Of a DNA stretch of 64,000 bases, positions 11,001-22,276 are shown in pieces. The stretch comes from Bradysia coprophila (Eukaryota > Arthropoda > Insecta > Diptera > Sciaridae). The position numbers and the translations under genes are program-made. The stretch's first letter is position 1. Each line of letters begins with the position of its first letter. The stretch is from positions 992,001 to 1,056,000 of the forward strand of contig NW_023503632.1 of NCBI RefSeq assembly GCF_014529535.1, written 5' to 3'. Under the pieces are notes generated by a model. That model did no database searches. It saw only the letters and a list, made by a program, of their open reading frames with translations, and was not told the DNA's origin.

Positions 11001-13152
11001 TTACAGCCATGGTGATGTAGTTATCGTGGTTGGACTGATTGAAATGTGCTCTTTGATCCAGCCACTATAGTATGATACATTTGCATAAACGTCTGGCTGT
11101 CCTTCACCGCATCTGAATGGATATGTGAGACGCATTACTGATACCGATCGATTCGCCTATATACTGAATCAAATCCCGAGATTACTTACGGAATTCCAAA
11201 GCTGACGATTCCAACCAGTTTGGTGTTATACGTGAGCGATCCGCCAGAGTCGCCCTATTTGTGCGATTATTTGTTTCATTATATACCGATCTCCAGCGTC
11301 AAAATTTTGTAAATTAAATTCATGTACCTTGCATGCTCCAAATCCTACTGCACCATTCGTGCAAATATTTCCGTCTTGAAGATTATCGGTGATCTTTTCA
11401 GATACGCTTGACGAGTTGCATTTATCCATTCCAATGATATTTAACATAATGTATTGCATCTTTCTGGTCACGTAGCCGTCAGCCTGTTGAAAAGATTTCG
11501 TTGAAACGGAGACAATGGGTTGTGATGGAAGTTACAGATTTAGCCGCAAAAATCGACTCCAGCGCCAACTTTGTAATTTTCTTTCTCGAATTTCACACGT
11601 AATTTCTACTCAAACGGGAATAATTTTGTAATTTTACTTAAAAAATACAAACTCTACTACCGAATCAAAACATAAACAACCAGAATACATGTCTTATTTA
11701 CGAGCGTCATATACCTTGATCGCAATTCTTCTTCTTCTTAAAATGGCGGAAATCACAACCCATTCAAGCCATAAGTGCGCCAAAAATTTAAATATTTTCA
11801 ACTGACAGTTGCACAAAATAACTCTGATGTCATAAATGTCAAAAACTAAGTATTAAAATCAAGGCTGTATACTTTGGGGAGGTCACGCAGATACAGATAC
11901 GCGGGTTACACACAACAGTTGATGATAAAATGGCCGATTTCATACGAAAATTCACGCCGTCAGTGTGCCTAAAATTTGAATTTTGAGTGAACGATTTGAT
12001 GAAAAAGTGAACCAAAAAATACATTTCAACGCTTCCTTGTATGAAAATGAGGCTACGTTAGAAAGACCTACGCACTTTCCATTTTGAATTTCGACCGCAC
12101 TAACGGCGTGAATTCACCGACTCTGATGATTCTCGTCGTCTTTATGGGGCCATTCACAAATAACGCACGCGGTGGACGGTTAATTTTTGACCCCCCTCCC
12201 CTGTTTCGCACGCGTTTTTCATATAAAAATGTCTGATTTCTGACCCAACCCCCTCCCCCCTTAGGTGAACGCGTAATTTGTGAATTGCCCCTTATGATGT
12301 GGTGAATTTTTTTACACGTAAAATCATCAGAAGTGGTGTGTTCCCGCGTATCTAATAAAATGGCGGTCTGCGTGACAATAAAATGGCGGTCTGCGTGACC
12401 TCTTCAAAGTATACAACCTTGATTAAAATGACTTGCGATATGCTTTGAAATAGAAGGCGCACTTTAAGGCTCTTCAATCCGCGTTATATAGTTACATAGA
12501 GATAGAATTTCAATTAATTGATCTGACACGCCTTGAAGTAAAAAATGCGAAATGAAGTAATAGATCCTGATAGAAGAACCTGTGAAAAGTTCAGAACTAA
12601 CGGTAAACTTACATATAATCTACCCCATCCAGTTAGCATAACTTCCGAACCATCTGGAACTGCTGTTTCCTGCAGCACTACTGGCTGAACATTTTCGTTG
12701 AATTGAATCGGTCCCTTAACTTTCACAAGACCAATGTCATTGGCAAGTCTGGTCGGCTTGTTGAAGTGCTCGTGCGTTATCAATCGTTCAGCTTCATAGA
12801 ATGTTCCAGTTTTGAAATCATTGGATCCAACCATAATTTTGATTTGTTGCGGAGTTGCTAAGATGAGACAATGACTGGCCGTTAAGACAAAGTTTGAATT
12901 GATCACAGCGCAGCCACAAAAATGTTGTATAACATCTTGTATTGAACATTGGTATGGAGCTAGACGGTCTGGTGCCTCTCTACCGCCGGCGATGTATAAT
13001 ACAGTATTTTCGAGAATATCTCTATCATCAGTGGCTGTGAAGTCAATTGAAAGATTGTTCAGTAAAGTTGATCGCAAATGAAGAGTATCAGAGTCATTAC
13101 TACCGTGGATTGATTGCAAAATGCAGTAGATGACGAATAGTTGTAGCTTCAT
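11001..13152 (-). CDS. Secreted S1 (chymotrypsin-fold) serine protease
   Basis: Four exons (12613-13152, 11328-11483, 11190-11254, 11001-11112) join in frame to 290 residues. MKLQLFVIYCILQSIHG is a signal peptide. A pro-segment precedes the zymogen N-terminus IAGG at residue 54; the residue before it is Tyr, not the usual Arg. The triad is intact: His94 in LTASHC, Asp139 in ANDIGLVKV, Ser235 in GDSGGS. The base of the S1 pocket (position 189 in chymotrypsin numbering, in VGFGACKGDSGG) reads as Gly, so trypsin-like cleavage is unlikely and chymotrypsin-, elastase- or collagenase-like specificity is more likely. Cysteines FCGC, HC, MDKCN, ICTN, ACKG and PCGE fit the standard disulfides. Intron 1 is 1.1 kb and carries MITEs. 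Likely digestive or immune; the sequence does not decide. Confidence 0.92.
11949..12114. repeat. AATTCACGCCGT-TIR MITE
   Basis: Ends AATTCACGCCGTCAGTG and CACTAACGGCGTGAATT. It sits inside the element at 11860-12421. A related, partly truncated copy is at 18957-19069. Confidence 0.65.
12146..12291. repeat. GGGGCC MITE, copy 1
   Basis: Ends GGGGCCATTCACAAATAACG and CGTAATTTGTGAATTGCCCC, with internal C-rich CCCCCCTCCCC tracts. Flanking TTA repeats suggest a 3-bp target duplication, as in PIF/Harbinger elements. Copies 2 and 3 are at 28568-28722 and 35759-35902. Confidence 0.75.
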
Positions 13153-14125
13153 TGTTACGGCCGACTCACGACTTATTCGCTGGGTGACAGAAATTGAATT
13201 AACTTTTGACTGTTAAGTAAGAGACAGAGGTTACCCATTTACCCATTTAAAGTTTCAAAATATTGTGACATCGCAGTGAGCTATAGAGATTATTTTGACC
13301 GATTAAAATGAACGCTCAGGGTAGTATTACACAATATGGAGGAATTGTTACAGTAGCATATGGATTGTAATTAGTTTCCGATTCAATACTTAATCCGATT
13401 TAAGCAGATCTTTACGATCGATCGATGTATCAACGAAAAGTATTTTTGTGGAAAGAAGGTGTCAACTTCCGACACACTAAACTTAAGCTACACTTCACGA
13501 CAAATACACCACTGTAGTTAAACAAGAACAAGTCAGCTAGCCTGATTTAACAGATGTTATCAATACAAGTTTAACCTTTCACATCTTCGATTCGAGTACA
13601 CCGCTGATTTGTACTGCAACTAAATTGCATACCGAAAGGTTCTCGTCGACACTAAAGCGAAAAAATGTTGCGCCATTTTAGGAGGGAAATGTTCTGGCAA
13701 AATGTTAAAAATAATGAAGTAGAAGAATATTTGTATCGGTCTGTTCTTTGAGATCTAAAGAAGCAACGGATTCGATTACACTGGTCAAGGCTTTCTGGAA
13801 TTGTTCTCAAGCTCATACGCTAGATTTGCTCGTACTGGGCGAATATGGATTGGCGTTATATGTTCTACAAAGTACATACATCCAGTTATATGTAAGACAC
13901 TATTTTCAAGTAGTTTAGTGAAGTGGAAGAACACACCTTTTCCTTGTTGAAATAGATGAATACTTCAATTACTTATTCGAGTGATAAAAGACACACACTT
14001 ACCCAATGTCGAATTTTGGGGAAATTATGTGGGACAAACAACACAGCGAAGTGATAAATCCCGATATAGCCATTCACTATTTTATTAGGATTTTTTTTAA
14101 ATTACAAATTTAAAACAAATTTTCA
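13153..14125. other. Intergenic spacer
   Basis: Upstream of the serine protease. It presumably holds that gene's promoter; no TATA box could be assigned with confidence and no other gene or repeat was recognised. Confidence 0.4.
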
Positions 14126-14371
14126 CTAGAATCCTACACTAAAATTACGAGAATTCGCTATAGAAAATAACAATTCATTAATCATAATCACACTGGCCCC
14201 CTTCTTGATGAGGTCAATAAACCGACTGGCCATGTTGGTGAATTGGAATGTTCTATTTCTGTCGAGGTTTACCAATTTTTCCACTCTTGTTTCAGTTCCA
14301 CTCTGAGCATCACCACCCTGAGCATCACTTTGTCCATCATCACCAACTTGCTCCAGAGTCACTTCATCCAC
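14126..14371 (-). pseudogene. Exon-like fragment with an FIDLIKKGAS module
   Basis: Frame of about 81 residues on the minus strand, preceded by a possible AG acceptor; it ends FTNMASRFIDLIKKGASVIM, then INELL. A similar peptide, RLIEFIKKGATVFFMNEL, is encoded on the minus strand near 32690-32830 behind a clear TTTCAG acceptor. A third, frameshifted version lies on the + strand near 56335-56440. I do not recognise the family. It may be the last exon of an unmapped gene or a dispersed fragment. Confidence 0.3.
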
Positions 14372-14759
14372 GGCTTCCCGAGCGAAAAAAATGATTCAAA
14401 ACGTATAAGCATATACGTATTTTTTCAGTATAAGTAAGGGTATGTTGATATGCTGTTAGCATTCAGCATATGATATATAGGTTTATATACTGCTATCAGT
14501 ATTTAAACATATACGGTCTTATATTGTGACCAGTATTTAATCAAATACGTTTGTGTACTTACTAATGTAACAATCAGTCTATGATGAGCTTTTGTCGGGG
14601 CAACATATCTGTCACATGCGTTTTACGAGGTAAGAGCAATATTCACCTCAACATTTATATATATCAAATACTCAAGGATTGAGCATACGGCATTTTTTAC
14701 GTTGCGCTTTAGCAACGGACTACACGAACTCTCACGTGACCAAAACCACTTAACAGAAC

Positions 14760-16019
14760 AAAGGGCATAGCAGGGTTAGCATGTAAAAAGTGCCCCAAAG
14801 GAACTGAAACTTGTGATACATCATTCGAAAGGTCTTGGCCTAGAACTACTTTTAATGTAGTATCAAACTCCATAATGGAGTTATAGTGGAGTTATTGACG
14901 AAAACGTGAATTTTGTTTTTCATTTATTTCTCTCTAGTGTGTTGTAGAGATGAGCGGGCCGCCCGAAATACATCGGCCCGACCCGACCCGACCCGGCCCG
15001 ATCGGGTTCGGGTCCGGGTTTTGAAAATTCATTCGGGTCGGGTCGGGTCGGGCTTTGAAAACAAAAATTCGGGCCGGCCCGACTTAGAAATACAAATTTA
15101 AATTAAGCCAATAAAAGCCTATAAAGCATGAAACACTAACTTATTTTATTATTTTACTTCGCGTATAAGATTATTGCAAAGCTTTTATGCGTAGAAAATG
15201 ATTTTTCATTAAATTTCTTATAGTAAAAAAAAGTCGGGTCACGTCGGGCCGATGATTTTTTCGGGTCGGGTTGGGTCGGGCCGCGAAGAGAAAAGTCTCG
15301 GGTCGGGTCGGGCTCGGGTTCAAAAAATTGGATCGGGCCGGGTCGGGTTGGGTATTGAAAAAACGTCGGCCCGCTCATCTCTAGTGTGTTGACGTAAAAA
15401 TCTGTAAAAATTCTCAAAAAATGTCTGTATGAAGGGTAACATCTGAGATCTTTATTAGATTTTTTGGACCCCTATTTAAGGGTGAAAAAATTCAGAGAAA
15501 AATTCTGCGATTTTTTTTCATACGTTGGAGGTACAGAACTAACTCGGTATTTTGACCATTGATTGGTCTTATAGACATGTATTTTGCATAATTTTTTCAG
15601 ATTTTTCAAAATGGTGGAACATATTCAATTTTTCGAAACAATTTTTGAGTGAATTTTTTAACCCCAAAGGAGGTGTCCAAAAATTCTGCAAATAATCACA
15701 GATGTTACTCTTCATACAGACATTTTTTGAGAATTTTTTCAGAATTTTCAGTTACAGCCAACGGGAGATATAAATTATGGACAAAACTCACCCTCATACC
15801 CAAAAACTCATTCCTAGCGTGCTTTTAAGGGCTGATATTCTACCAAAAACCCCGTTTTGTTAAGTCCAGTCAAGTTGCCGATCATATCTGATAATAATCT
15901 GTAGTTTTATGGAATTTTCTTTTTCGGTCGTAGCGCGGACGCATTTTCCACGGGTAAAAATACACCCCTGACATGATCTGATCAATGTATAATTGGGCGT
16001 CATGCCTGTTCGTTTGATC

Positions 16020-16050
<31 letters not shown>

Positions 16051-16396
16051 AATACCGAGTTAGTTCTGTACCTCCAACGTACGAAAAAAAATCTCAGAAT
16101 TTTTCTCTGAATTTTTTCACCCTTAAATAGGGGTCCAAAAAATCTGATAAAAATCTCAGATGTTACCCTTCCTACAGACATTTTTTGAGAATTTTTACAG
16201 ATTTTTACGTCAACACACTAGATAGAAATAAATGAAAAACAAAATTCACATTTTCGTCAATAACTCCACTATAACTCCATTATGGAGTTTGATACTACAC
16301 TAAAAGTAGTTCTAGGCCAAGACCTTTCGAATGATGTATCACAAGTTTCAGTTCCTTTGGGGGCACTTTTTACATGCTAACCCTGCTATGCCCTTT
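14760..16396. mobile_element. Long-TIR DNA element with a nested hAT MITE
   Basis: Starts AAAGGGCATAGCAGGG and ends with its mirror CCCTGCTATGCCCTTT. The arms are about 345 bp each and nearly identical; the left arm is split by the insertion at 14945-15383. Towards the centre the arms end ACAGAACTAACTCGGTATTTT / AAAATACCGAGTTAG. The middle has an AAAT microsatellite at 16020-16050 and no gene. Superfamily uncertain. Confidence 0.75.
14945..15383. mobile_element. hAT-type MITE with GGGTC-rich core
   Basis: Ends TAGAGATGAGCGGG and CCCGCTCATCTCTA, flanked on both sides by the 8-bp direct repeat GTGTGTTG (14937-14944 and 15384-15391). TIRs beginning TAGAG and an 8-bp target duplication are hallmarks of hAT elements. 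The interior is filled with CCCGACCCGACC-type repeats near each end. The other arm of the host element (16200-16225) keeps the empty site with a single GTGTGTTG. Confidence 0.9.
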
Positions 16397-17081
16397 TGCG
16401 CTTCCCGTACCACTACCAATTATCACGTAAAGTGAATTGTGATAGAAACATCCATCGAAACAAGACACTGTTTCGGCCTCAGAGCTCGGTGGTGGCCATC
16501 TTCATTTGCTCCACCGGCTCTTTCACAATACAGTAATCGAACGGAACAGTTTGAATTAAATGTTTAGTTCCTTCGAGTAAGAAAGCTTGTGATATGCAAT
16601 ATCGAAATGACATACATTGGAGAAACACTGGAAATCTTTTTACCCCTTACACAGTGAAAAAGCCAAACACAACACCGAACACAATTACAGCGAAAAAGCT
16701 CTGACAAATAGTGGAATACCTTATCACCATTCTCCATGTCGAATCAATCGCCAGACGGAAGCTTTCAACAAACAAAACAATCGAAGAAACGTAGCAAATC
16801 TTTATTACTACAAAAAACGGCAGCCAAAAATTCTCTAACCGAACAACCGGAATGACTTTTTCTCATAATCTTTCAAATTCAAAATCAAAGCTCACTCAGA
16901 AAATCGAGAATTAATGACGAAGAAAAAAACTCGAAATTAAAAAAAGAAGAAAACCGGAAAATAAGAACTGCAAACTGGAATCGAACCGAAATTCTAAAAA
17001 GAACTGAAAAAACATTGAGAAAGGAAAAAGGAAAACAATGAAAAAGCCACCTGAACGGCAACCACAAAAATCAACGCGCAT
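16397..17081. other. Intergenic spacer
   Basis: AT-rich DNA with A/G-rich runs (16860-17040). Short open frames here look fortuitous. No gene or defined repeat recognised. Confidence 0.4.
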
Positions 17082-18338
17082 TCAAAGGTCTTCACTAATG
17101 TACTTCGCAAATTGCGACATTTGTACCGTTCCAACCGCGTCAATCACCTCAAACGTAGAAATCTTCCGCTTCTTCATCTCGTTTCTTTCTTCATTTCCAT
17201 TGGAGACTTCTGACTGGTCATCATCTGCTTGATTTTCCATCAATGATGTGTCAGTAGAGTCTACGCCACTAGAGTCAGTTTCTTTCGTGCTTATGAAAAC
17301 AGAATAATCGTTTTTCGCAGAGATTGACCAATTCAAAGTACTAGTGTCACCTTGCGGAGTTGTGAATTCTTCTTTCATTGTTTGGGAAGAAGATTCTCAT
17401 GATATGGCACGCATATCTTATCATTGGCTGATGTTGTGCTAATGGCAATATTTGTGAGCATTTCTTCGTATTTTGAATCAGATTTGTGGAGTTCATCATA
17501 TTGTCCGTTCGCTTCGTTTGAGAAGAAAATCTTGAAAGTTTTGCTGCAGCTTTCAACGTAGTTCAGCCATTGAACGTATGCCAATCCTTTCATAGTTTGC
17601 TGGACTAACTGTTTTTGATTGTCGATGGTCTTCCGTAAGATTTTGATCTCCATGGTTAAATGAACGACTTCCAATTTTACCAATTTTGATTTTTCTTTTT
17701 TCAAATCAGCCATCAATTGTCGGATGTTGCAGTTCGGAATTGATGCTCTTTCTAAAAACTTGTTTTCCAAATACTTGAAATCTCCGAACCATTTTTGAAC
17801 GGTCATGCCTTTTTCGAGAATGCCTTTCCGACAGAGTTTCTGATTATAGTTCTTCAAGTAGACCAGCATTTTACCTGTAGCCTCACTGTAAACATTCGTG
17901 CGAACCTAGAATCGAAAGAAATTTGGAAACTTGAATGATCCTTGAATTCCTCAATACGCGTAAAACATGAGCTAGGCCTTCAACTGCAAATTCGTTCGGA
18001 GCCTGGTTCAGTTATTAAAGAATCGGACTTCAGCACTAATACACCGGGCTGACGGAGAAACAGAACGAAAACAAAAACAATCTAAAAACAGCTCACAGAG
18101 TCATAACGTAGCTTTATTTTAATAACAGAACTAGCAGACTCACTTGAGTCTCTTCACTCACATCCTTCATAACAAACAAAACTCGACGTGTTTCATCGTC
18201 GCTACCAAAGGTCTTGATGACATCGACTTTTTCATTGAAAAAATTACCAGGAAATTCAGAATGCCGGTACAGGGGCGAATTAGCATCATCGATCGACCAC
18301 TTTAAGGTTCGTTGAACATCCGTATTCTTAGTCAGCAT
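17082..18338 (-). CDS. Uncharacterised predicted gene (acidic C-terminus, possibly degenerate)
   Basis: Two blocks on the minus strand join across a GT-AG intron: 18144-about 18395 ends VLFVMKDVSEETQ at a GTGAGT donor, and 17375-17905 starts VRTNVYSEATGKMLVYLKNY. The second block contains a likely coiled coil (LMADLKKEKSKLVKLEVVHL). It stops at 17375-17377, where an ATGA overlap leads into another frame (17082-17378) reading MKEEFTTPQGDTSTLN and later MKKRKISTFEVID. Either the frame shifts through a small intron I cannot place, or the copy is broken. No start exon or known domain was found, so no function is proposed. Confidence 0.35.
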
Positions 18339-18457
18339 CGGCTGTAGGTCGCTGTAGGTCTGGCAGCCAATATGAATGGCAATTCATTTTCACGTATCAC
18401 AGATTGCATGCTTTTGAAAAGCTCGCATGAATATGGACAAGAAACATAAGCAGCAGT

Positions 18458-18951
18458 CATTACGTTATGGCAGTGCCGGTTTTTTAACGTTGCGATCAGT
18501 AGATGGCAAATTCTTTAGTGAACTTTCGGATACTTGTTCAAGATCGAAAGTTTTACTGCTGTCTCCGGAAGGATACAACGGAAACGACTGATGAAGACTA
18601 GTCCACTCTAGTCTTTGACCGCCGTTGATATCTGAGGTCGAAACAGCCCGTTCTCGTTTTGTATCGCTACACACGACCCATGTTTTCTTCGTTTGACTGT
18701 TTTAGAATTTCAGATTTTAGAGTTTTAATTTGCAGGTATTTCAGCTTTTAGATTTTGAATTTTTAGAATTTGCATTTTCAGGCATTTCAGGGCTTAGATT
18801 TTGCTTTATAGGCATTTCAGCTATTGAGTCTTTAGAATAGGCATTTTTCACAGAGTTGTTACTAACCATGCGCTGTGGGTGAGTCCTAATGTTGCATTTA
18901 GTCCGTTGCCAAATCGCAACGTTAAAAAACCGGCACTGCCATAACGTAATG
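18458..18951. repeat. CATTACGTTATGGC-TIR element
   Basis: Ends CATTACGTTATGGCAGTGCC and its mirror, with arms of about 39 bp that continue GGTTTTTTAACGTTGCGAT. The interior holds CATTTCAGCTTTTAGATTTT-like short repeats. One open frame of 69 codons inside has no recognisable domain. Confidence 0.65.
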
Positions 18952-18956
18952 CCGTA

Positions 18957-19069
18957 AGTACGGTCGAAATTCAAAATGGAAAGTGCGTTGAAATGTATTT
19001 TTCGGTTCACTTTTTCATCGAATCGTTCACTTAAAATTCAAATTTTAGGCACACTTACGGCGTGAATTG
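18957..19069. repeat. AATTCACGCCGT MITE, truncated copy
   Basis: Reads CGGTCGAAATTCAAAATGG through to ACACTTACGGCGTGAATT, matching the inverted form of 11949-12114 with its centre shortened. It abuts the element at 18458-18951. Confidence 0.55.
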
Positions 19070-19398
19070 AATCATTAGTAAATTCATGAAACAAATTCTA
19101 TTTATCGCTTTCTTGATTTCTCTAGTTAGGTCTCGGTGTAGGTTCATTTCTCGTTAGGTGTCTCTGTAGGATCTTTTCTCGTTAGGTCTCTGTGTATTGT
19201 TTCTCTCGCTAGGATATCTTCTGTATCTTGTTAGGTCTTAGGAATAGACAACGCGCTTTAGAAAAAAATCCCGTTTTCCAGCCTTTTCCTGTAAAGTTTA
19301 AAAAATAAAAATACCCGTGTTTCGTATTTTGGCGAAAAAATGCGTTTAACGCGCAAACTTGTCTCAATAAATACACGAATTGTGAGTCCTAAGTAAAA

Positions 19399-20708
19399 TG
19401 GACGAAGAAAGTTTAAATAATTTATCTAAAAGCGTCAACGATGCTTTCTTTGAGTGCCTGGAAAGTGCCATGGGCTGCACAATATTGCCTGAGTTACGAA
19501 ACATTCTTCAATTCAATTATTAAAACAATGCAATAACAATTTCGAAAATCGATGAAGATGCATTGCGCGAGATGGAAGAGGTGATGCGACACGATTTTCA
19601 AATTGATATGGTGCCTGAGAACGATGCAAGCCTATCTCTGTCGATACAAAAATAATCAGAAAAATTTTAAACTCATTGGCGGTCAAAAACGGCTGATACT
19701 TGAAATGGCCGATTTCTGCTCGAAATTTAGCAATCAAAAAATTACGTTAAACCGAAATATCACTCGAAGACAGACTGAAGATTCAAATCATTCGACGGAT
19801 ACAGGTAACTCGAATATGCAATATAGGTTCGAGACATACTTGAGTATGCTACCTCTCCGTGTTTTAGCTGAAGTAGCTGAACCTAGTGTTACTAATGCGG
19901 ATATACACGAAATGATGAAGGAGTTAAATAAATGGATCGTTAGCCGACCTGCCTTAGCCGAAGTAAATTTTTAGATACTTTAAGTAGTGATTATAAACGT
20001 GAACATCACCTAATTTCAGATTTCAAAGGGAAATTTGGTTTTGAAGGTAATAAAAAAATCCATAACTCTAAATAGAGATGGATCACTATCATGTACTATG
20101 CTTTGTCCTGTCACTACCTGTAAGCATCGCTTCATTAGTCAACTAGAAAGGCTTATCCCACCTACAAAACGCTTAAAAAACCCAAACCAGCAGGAGAGCT
20201 GCAAAAACCAGCTGCGTCTAAGTGGTATATGTCAGGGCTGAAAGATCATCTGACAAAAATTCACTCTAATCGCAACCATGAGGACAGCGAAAATAGTGAA
20301 GCAGAAAGTAGTGACCAGAGCCGAGAGCCCAATTGACAATGGTGACCAGCGACCGATTGACAATGGTGACCAGCGACCGATTGACAATGGTGACCAGCGA
20401 CCGATTGACAATAGTGACCAGCGACCGACTGACAATAGTGACCAAAGCCAGATTGACAATGGTGACCAGCGACCGATTGAAAACGATGACCGGGCAGATG
20501 GTACCGATGTGGAATTTATTGGTTTCGGTCAAAGTGAAATTTCCAAACTTCTTCAAAGCAAGCATAAGAAAATTTCAAAAATCGTTTCCAAAAATGCTGG
20601 TACCACAAAACGAAAACATGCCAAAGGTAACATAAAATCACAGAAGAATAATATTATGTTGAATTTACTTTTTAAACAACGCAGGGATTCAGAGTCTTGC
20701 AGACCATA
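19399..20708 (+). pseudogene. Degenerate open-frame region with C2H2-like segment and IDNGDQRP repeats
   Basis: Begins with ATG at 19399 (MDEESLNNLSKSVNDAFFEC), then falls in several frames: KNNQKNFKLIGGQKRLILEM around 19650, CPVTTCKHR near 20108-20134, and KWYMSGLKDHLTKIHSN near 20224-20274 (a zinc-finger-like HLTKIH). These are followed by a 24-bp minisatellite encoding IDNGDQRP about seven times. The spread over frames argues for a decayed coding region, perhaps the first ORF of the LINE whose tail lies at 20970-21250. The link to that LINE is inference. Confidence 0.35.
20331..20485 (+). repeat. 24-bp minisatellite
   Basis: Units of ATTGACAATGGTGACCAGCG plus ACCG, about seven copies with few changes. 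The near identity implies recent tandem expansion. Confidence 0.85.
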
Positions 20709-20969
20709 GTGATGGATCTGCCCATGGAAAACGACCAAAAAACAATCGAAAAAAAACGATTTAACACTGTTAAATATTGTTGAAGACGATACAGTACGAT
20801 ACAGATTTAATAACTAAATTGACATTATCTGAATGTTCCACATTTTTTCTAGTTCAAAAGATTTTTTTCAGAATTTTCGGAACTTTTTCAGAATTTTCAG
20901 AACTTTTTCAGAATTTTCGGAATTTTTTCATAATTTTCGGAATTTCGGAATTAAAATTCTCAATAATAA

Positions 20970-21256
20970 GTCCTGTTTAAACATAAGCAGAACAAGACTC
21001 AAAAGATTTATCGGAGTCATGACGGGACATTACGAATTCAACAAACACCTCACAACCATTGGTAAACGAAACGATCCAAGCTGTGATCTATGTGGGGAAC
21101 ACACATCTGTGCAACTGCCCTGCTTTTATCACACAAAGGAGGAAGCACTTGGGTGGTTACACCATCGGTTACAACCAAATTAGAACTTTGCAACCCTATG
21201 ATATCTTAAGCTACATTGCTAGCTCAGGAAGATTCAGCCAAACAGCAAATGTCTAA
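20970..21256 (+). mobile_element. LINE 3' fragment (C-terminal domain)
   Basis: Encodes SRTRLKRFIGVMTGHYEFNK, then HLTTIGKRNDPSCDLCGE. This is typical of the region just after RNase H in jockey/R1/I-type non-LTR retrotransposons (…TGH…HL…G…CR/DLCGE…). The frame then shifts near 21120 and ends in KEEALGWLHHRLQPN or its alternative. Only the tail of the element is present; the reverse transcriptase is absent. Confidence 0.65.
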
Positions 21257-21333
21257 TCCATAACTAGTGAGCACAATAGGCCCATCGGTGGCCTTAGTGC
21301 GCGTTTCTTGTCCGGTATAGGACAAGCAAGAAC

Positions 21334-22276
21334 TAGCCTTAATAAAAACGAGCCATCAGAACAGTCGGAGCGTTTGCTGCGACTGAGCCCCGTACAAACC
21401 CGTATATCTATTGCGTCTGTCACCCTACTTTGACCGTAAGCCTATTGCGCCGGTTAATGTAGTTAAAGTAAAATTATTATGTAATGTGTACATCTTACAA
21501 ATTCCGCATAGCGCAATTACGAAGCCCCGTACGACGTTCCTTTCAAATGAAACAAAAATTTCAAATCGCCCTAAAAATTTAATTTTTTTAAAGGGCCTAG
21601 TATCGGCCTCAGTCCGAGGACCCAAATTAAATTTTTTTTCAACTACACTCTATTCGGCCTTTGATTACCTTCCAAATGAAACAAAAATTACGAAAAACGG
21701 TTGAAATTTGCTCGAGTTATATGTAAAATACACATAGGGCCCTAGTAGTGGCCTTAGTCCAAGGACCCAAATTTAATTTTTTTCAACAACATTCTATTCG
21801 GCCTTCGATTACCTTCCAAATCAAACAAAAATTACGAAAAACGAATGAAATTTACTTGAGTTCTATGTAAAATACACATAGGGCCCTAGTAGCATTTCAC
21901 TTCTAAGGCCCTAACTCACGGTCCACTCACCCGATTTAAAAATTTTTTCCTGTATTGGTATTGACAATACCTATGATTTGCCGTGTCATTTACATTTCCA
22001 TCGTTTATTTTGCCATAAGTATCACCAGAAGACCTTAAATCACTTAGGTGGCCCTAACTCACGAAGGGCCGACCCAAATATGTCCATCTTCGAACTTAGC
22101 CTCACTATTTCGACTATCTTTCAGGGAAAAAAAATTTGAAATCGGATTTGATTTACTCAAGATATCGACGTGACGGACAGACGGACAGACAAAATTTTTA
22201 TTGCAGATTCGTCATCTATGAACTGAACATAGGCATCGTAGTCCTATAAGCCCCTTTGTACTTCGTACGGGGCTAA
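21334..22276. mobile_element. Tandem-unit element, copy 1 (hairpin 3' end)
   Basis: A 5' module (CGAGCCATCAGAACAGTCGG through GCGCCGGTTAA) is followed by two units of about 150 bp carrying AAAATACACATAGGGCCCTA. A 3' module then reads CCATCTTCGAACTTAGCCTC and GACGGACAGACGGACAGAC. It ends in the hairpin AGCCCC/GGGGCT (GTAC-TTC-GTAC core), then AAAAAA. The second copy, with about five units, is at 49460-50719. DINE-1/Helitron-like elements have internal tandem units and a 3' hairpin; that assignment is only a suggestion. Confidence 0.65.

Larger units (their letters stand above)
11860..12421. repeat. CAAGGCTGTA-TIR element, copy 1 (in protease intron 1)
   Basis: Ends CAAGGCTGTATACTTTGGGG and its mirror, with the internal motif GAGGTCACGCAGA on both arms. 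It carries two nested insertions, at 11949-12114 and 12146-12291. A short copy of the same element is at 48916-49105. Confidence 0.7.

Noticed and set aside
14913-15417. Frames rich in RPDPTRPD and similar
   Set aside because: They are translations of the GGGTC-rich core of the hAT MITE, not a gene.
20232-20565. Open frames on the minus strand with repeated LVTIVNRS and PLSIGRWS
   Set aside because: Antisense readings of the 24-bp minisatellite at 20331-20485.
22190-22276. Rho-independent-like terminator (hairpin followed by A/T run)
   Set aside because: It is the end of a repeated eukaryotic element (also at 50690-50720), not a bacterial terminator.
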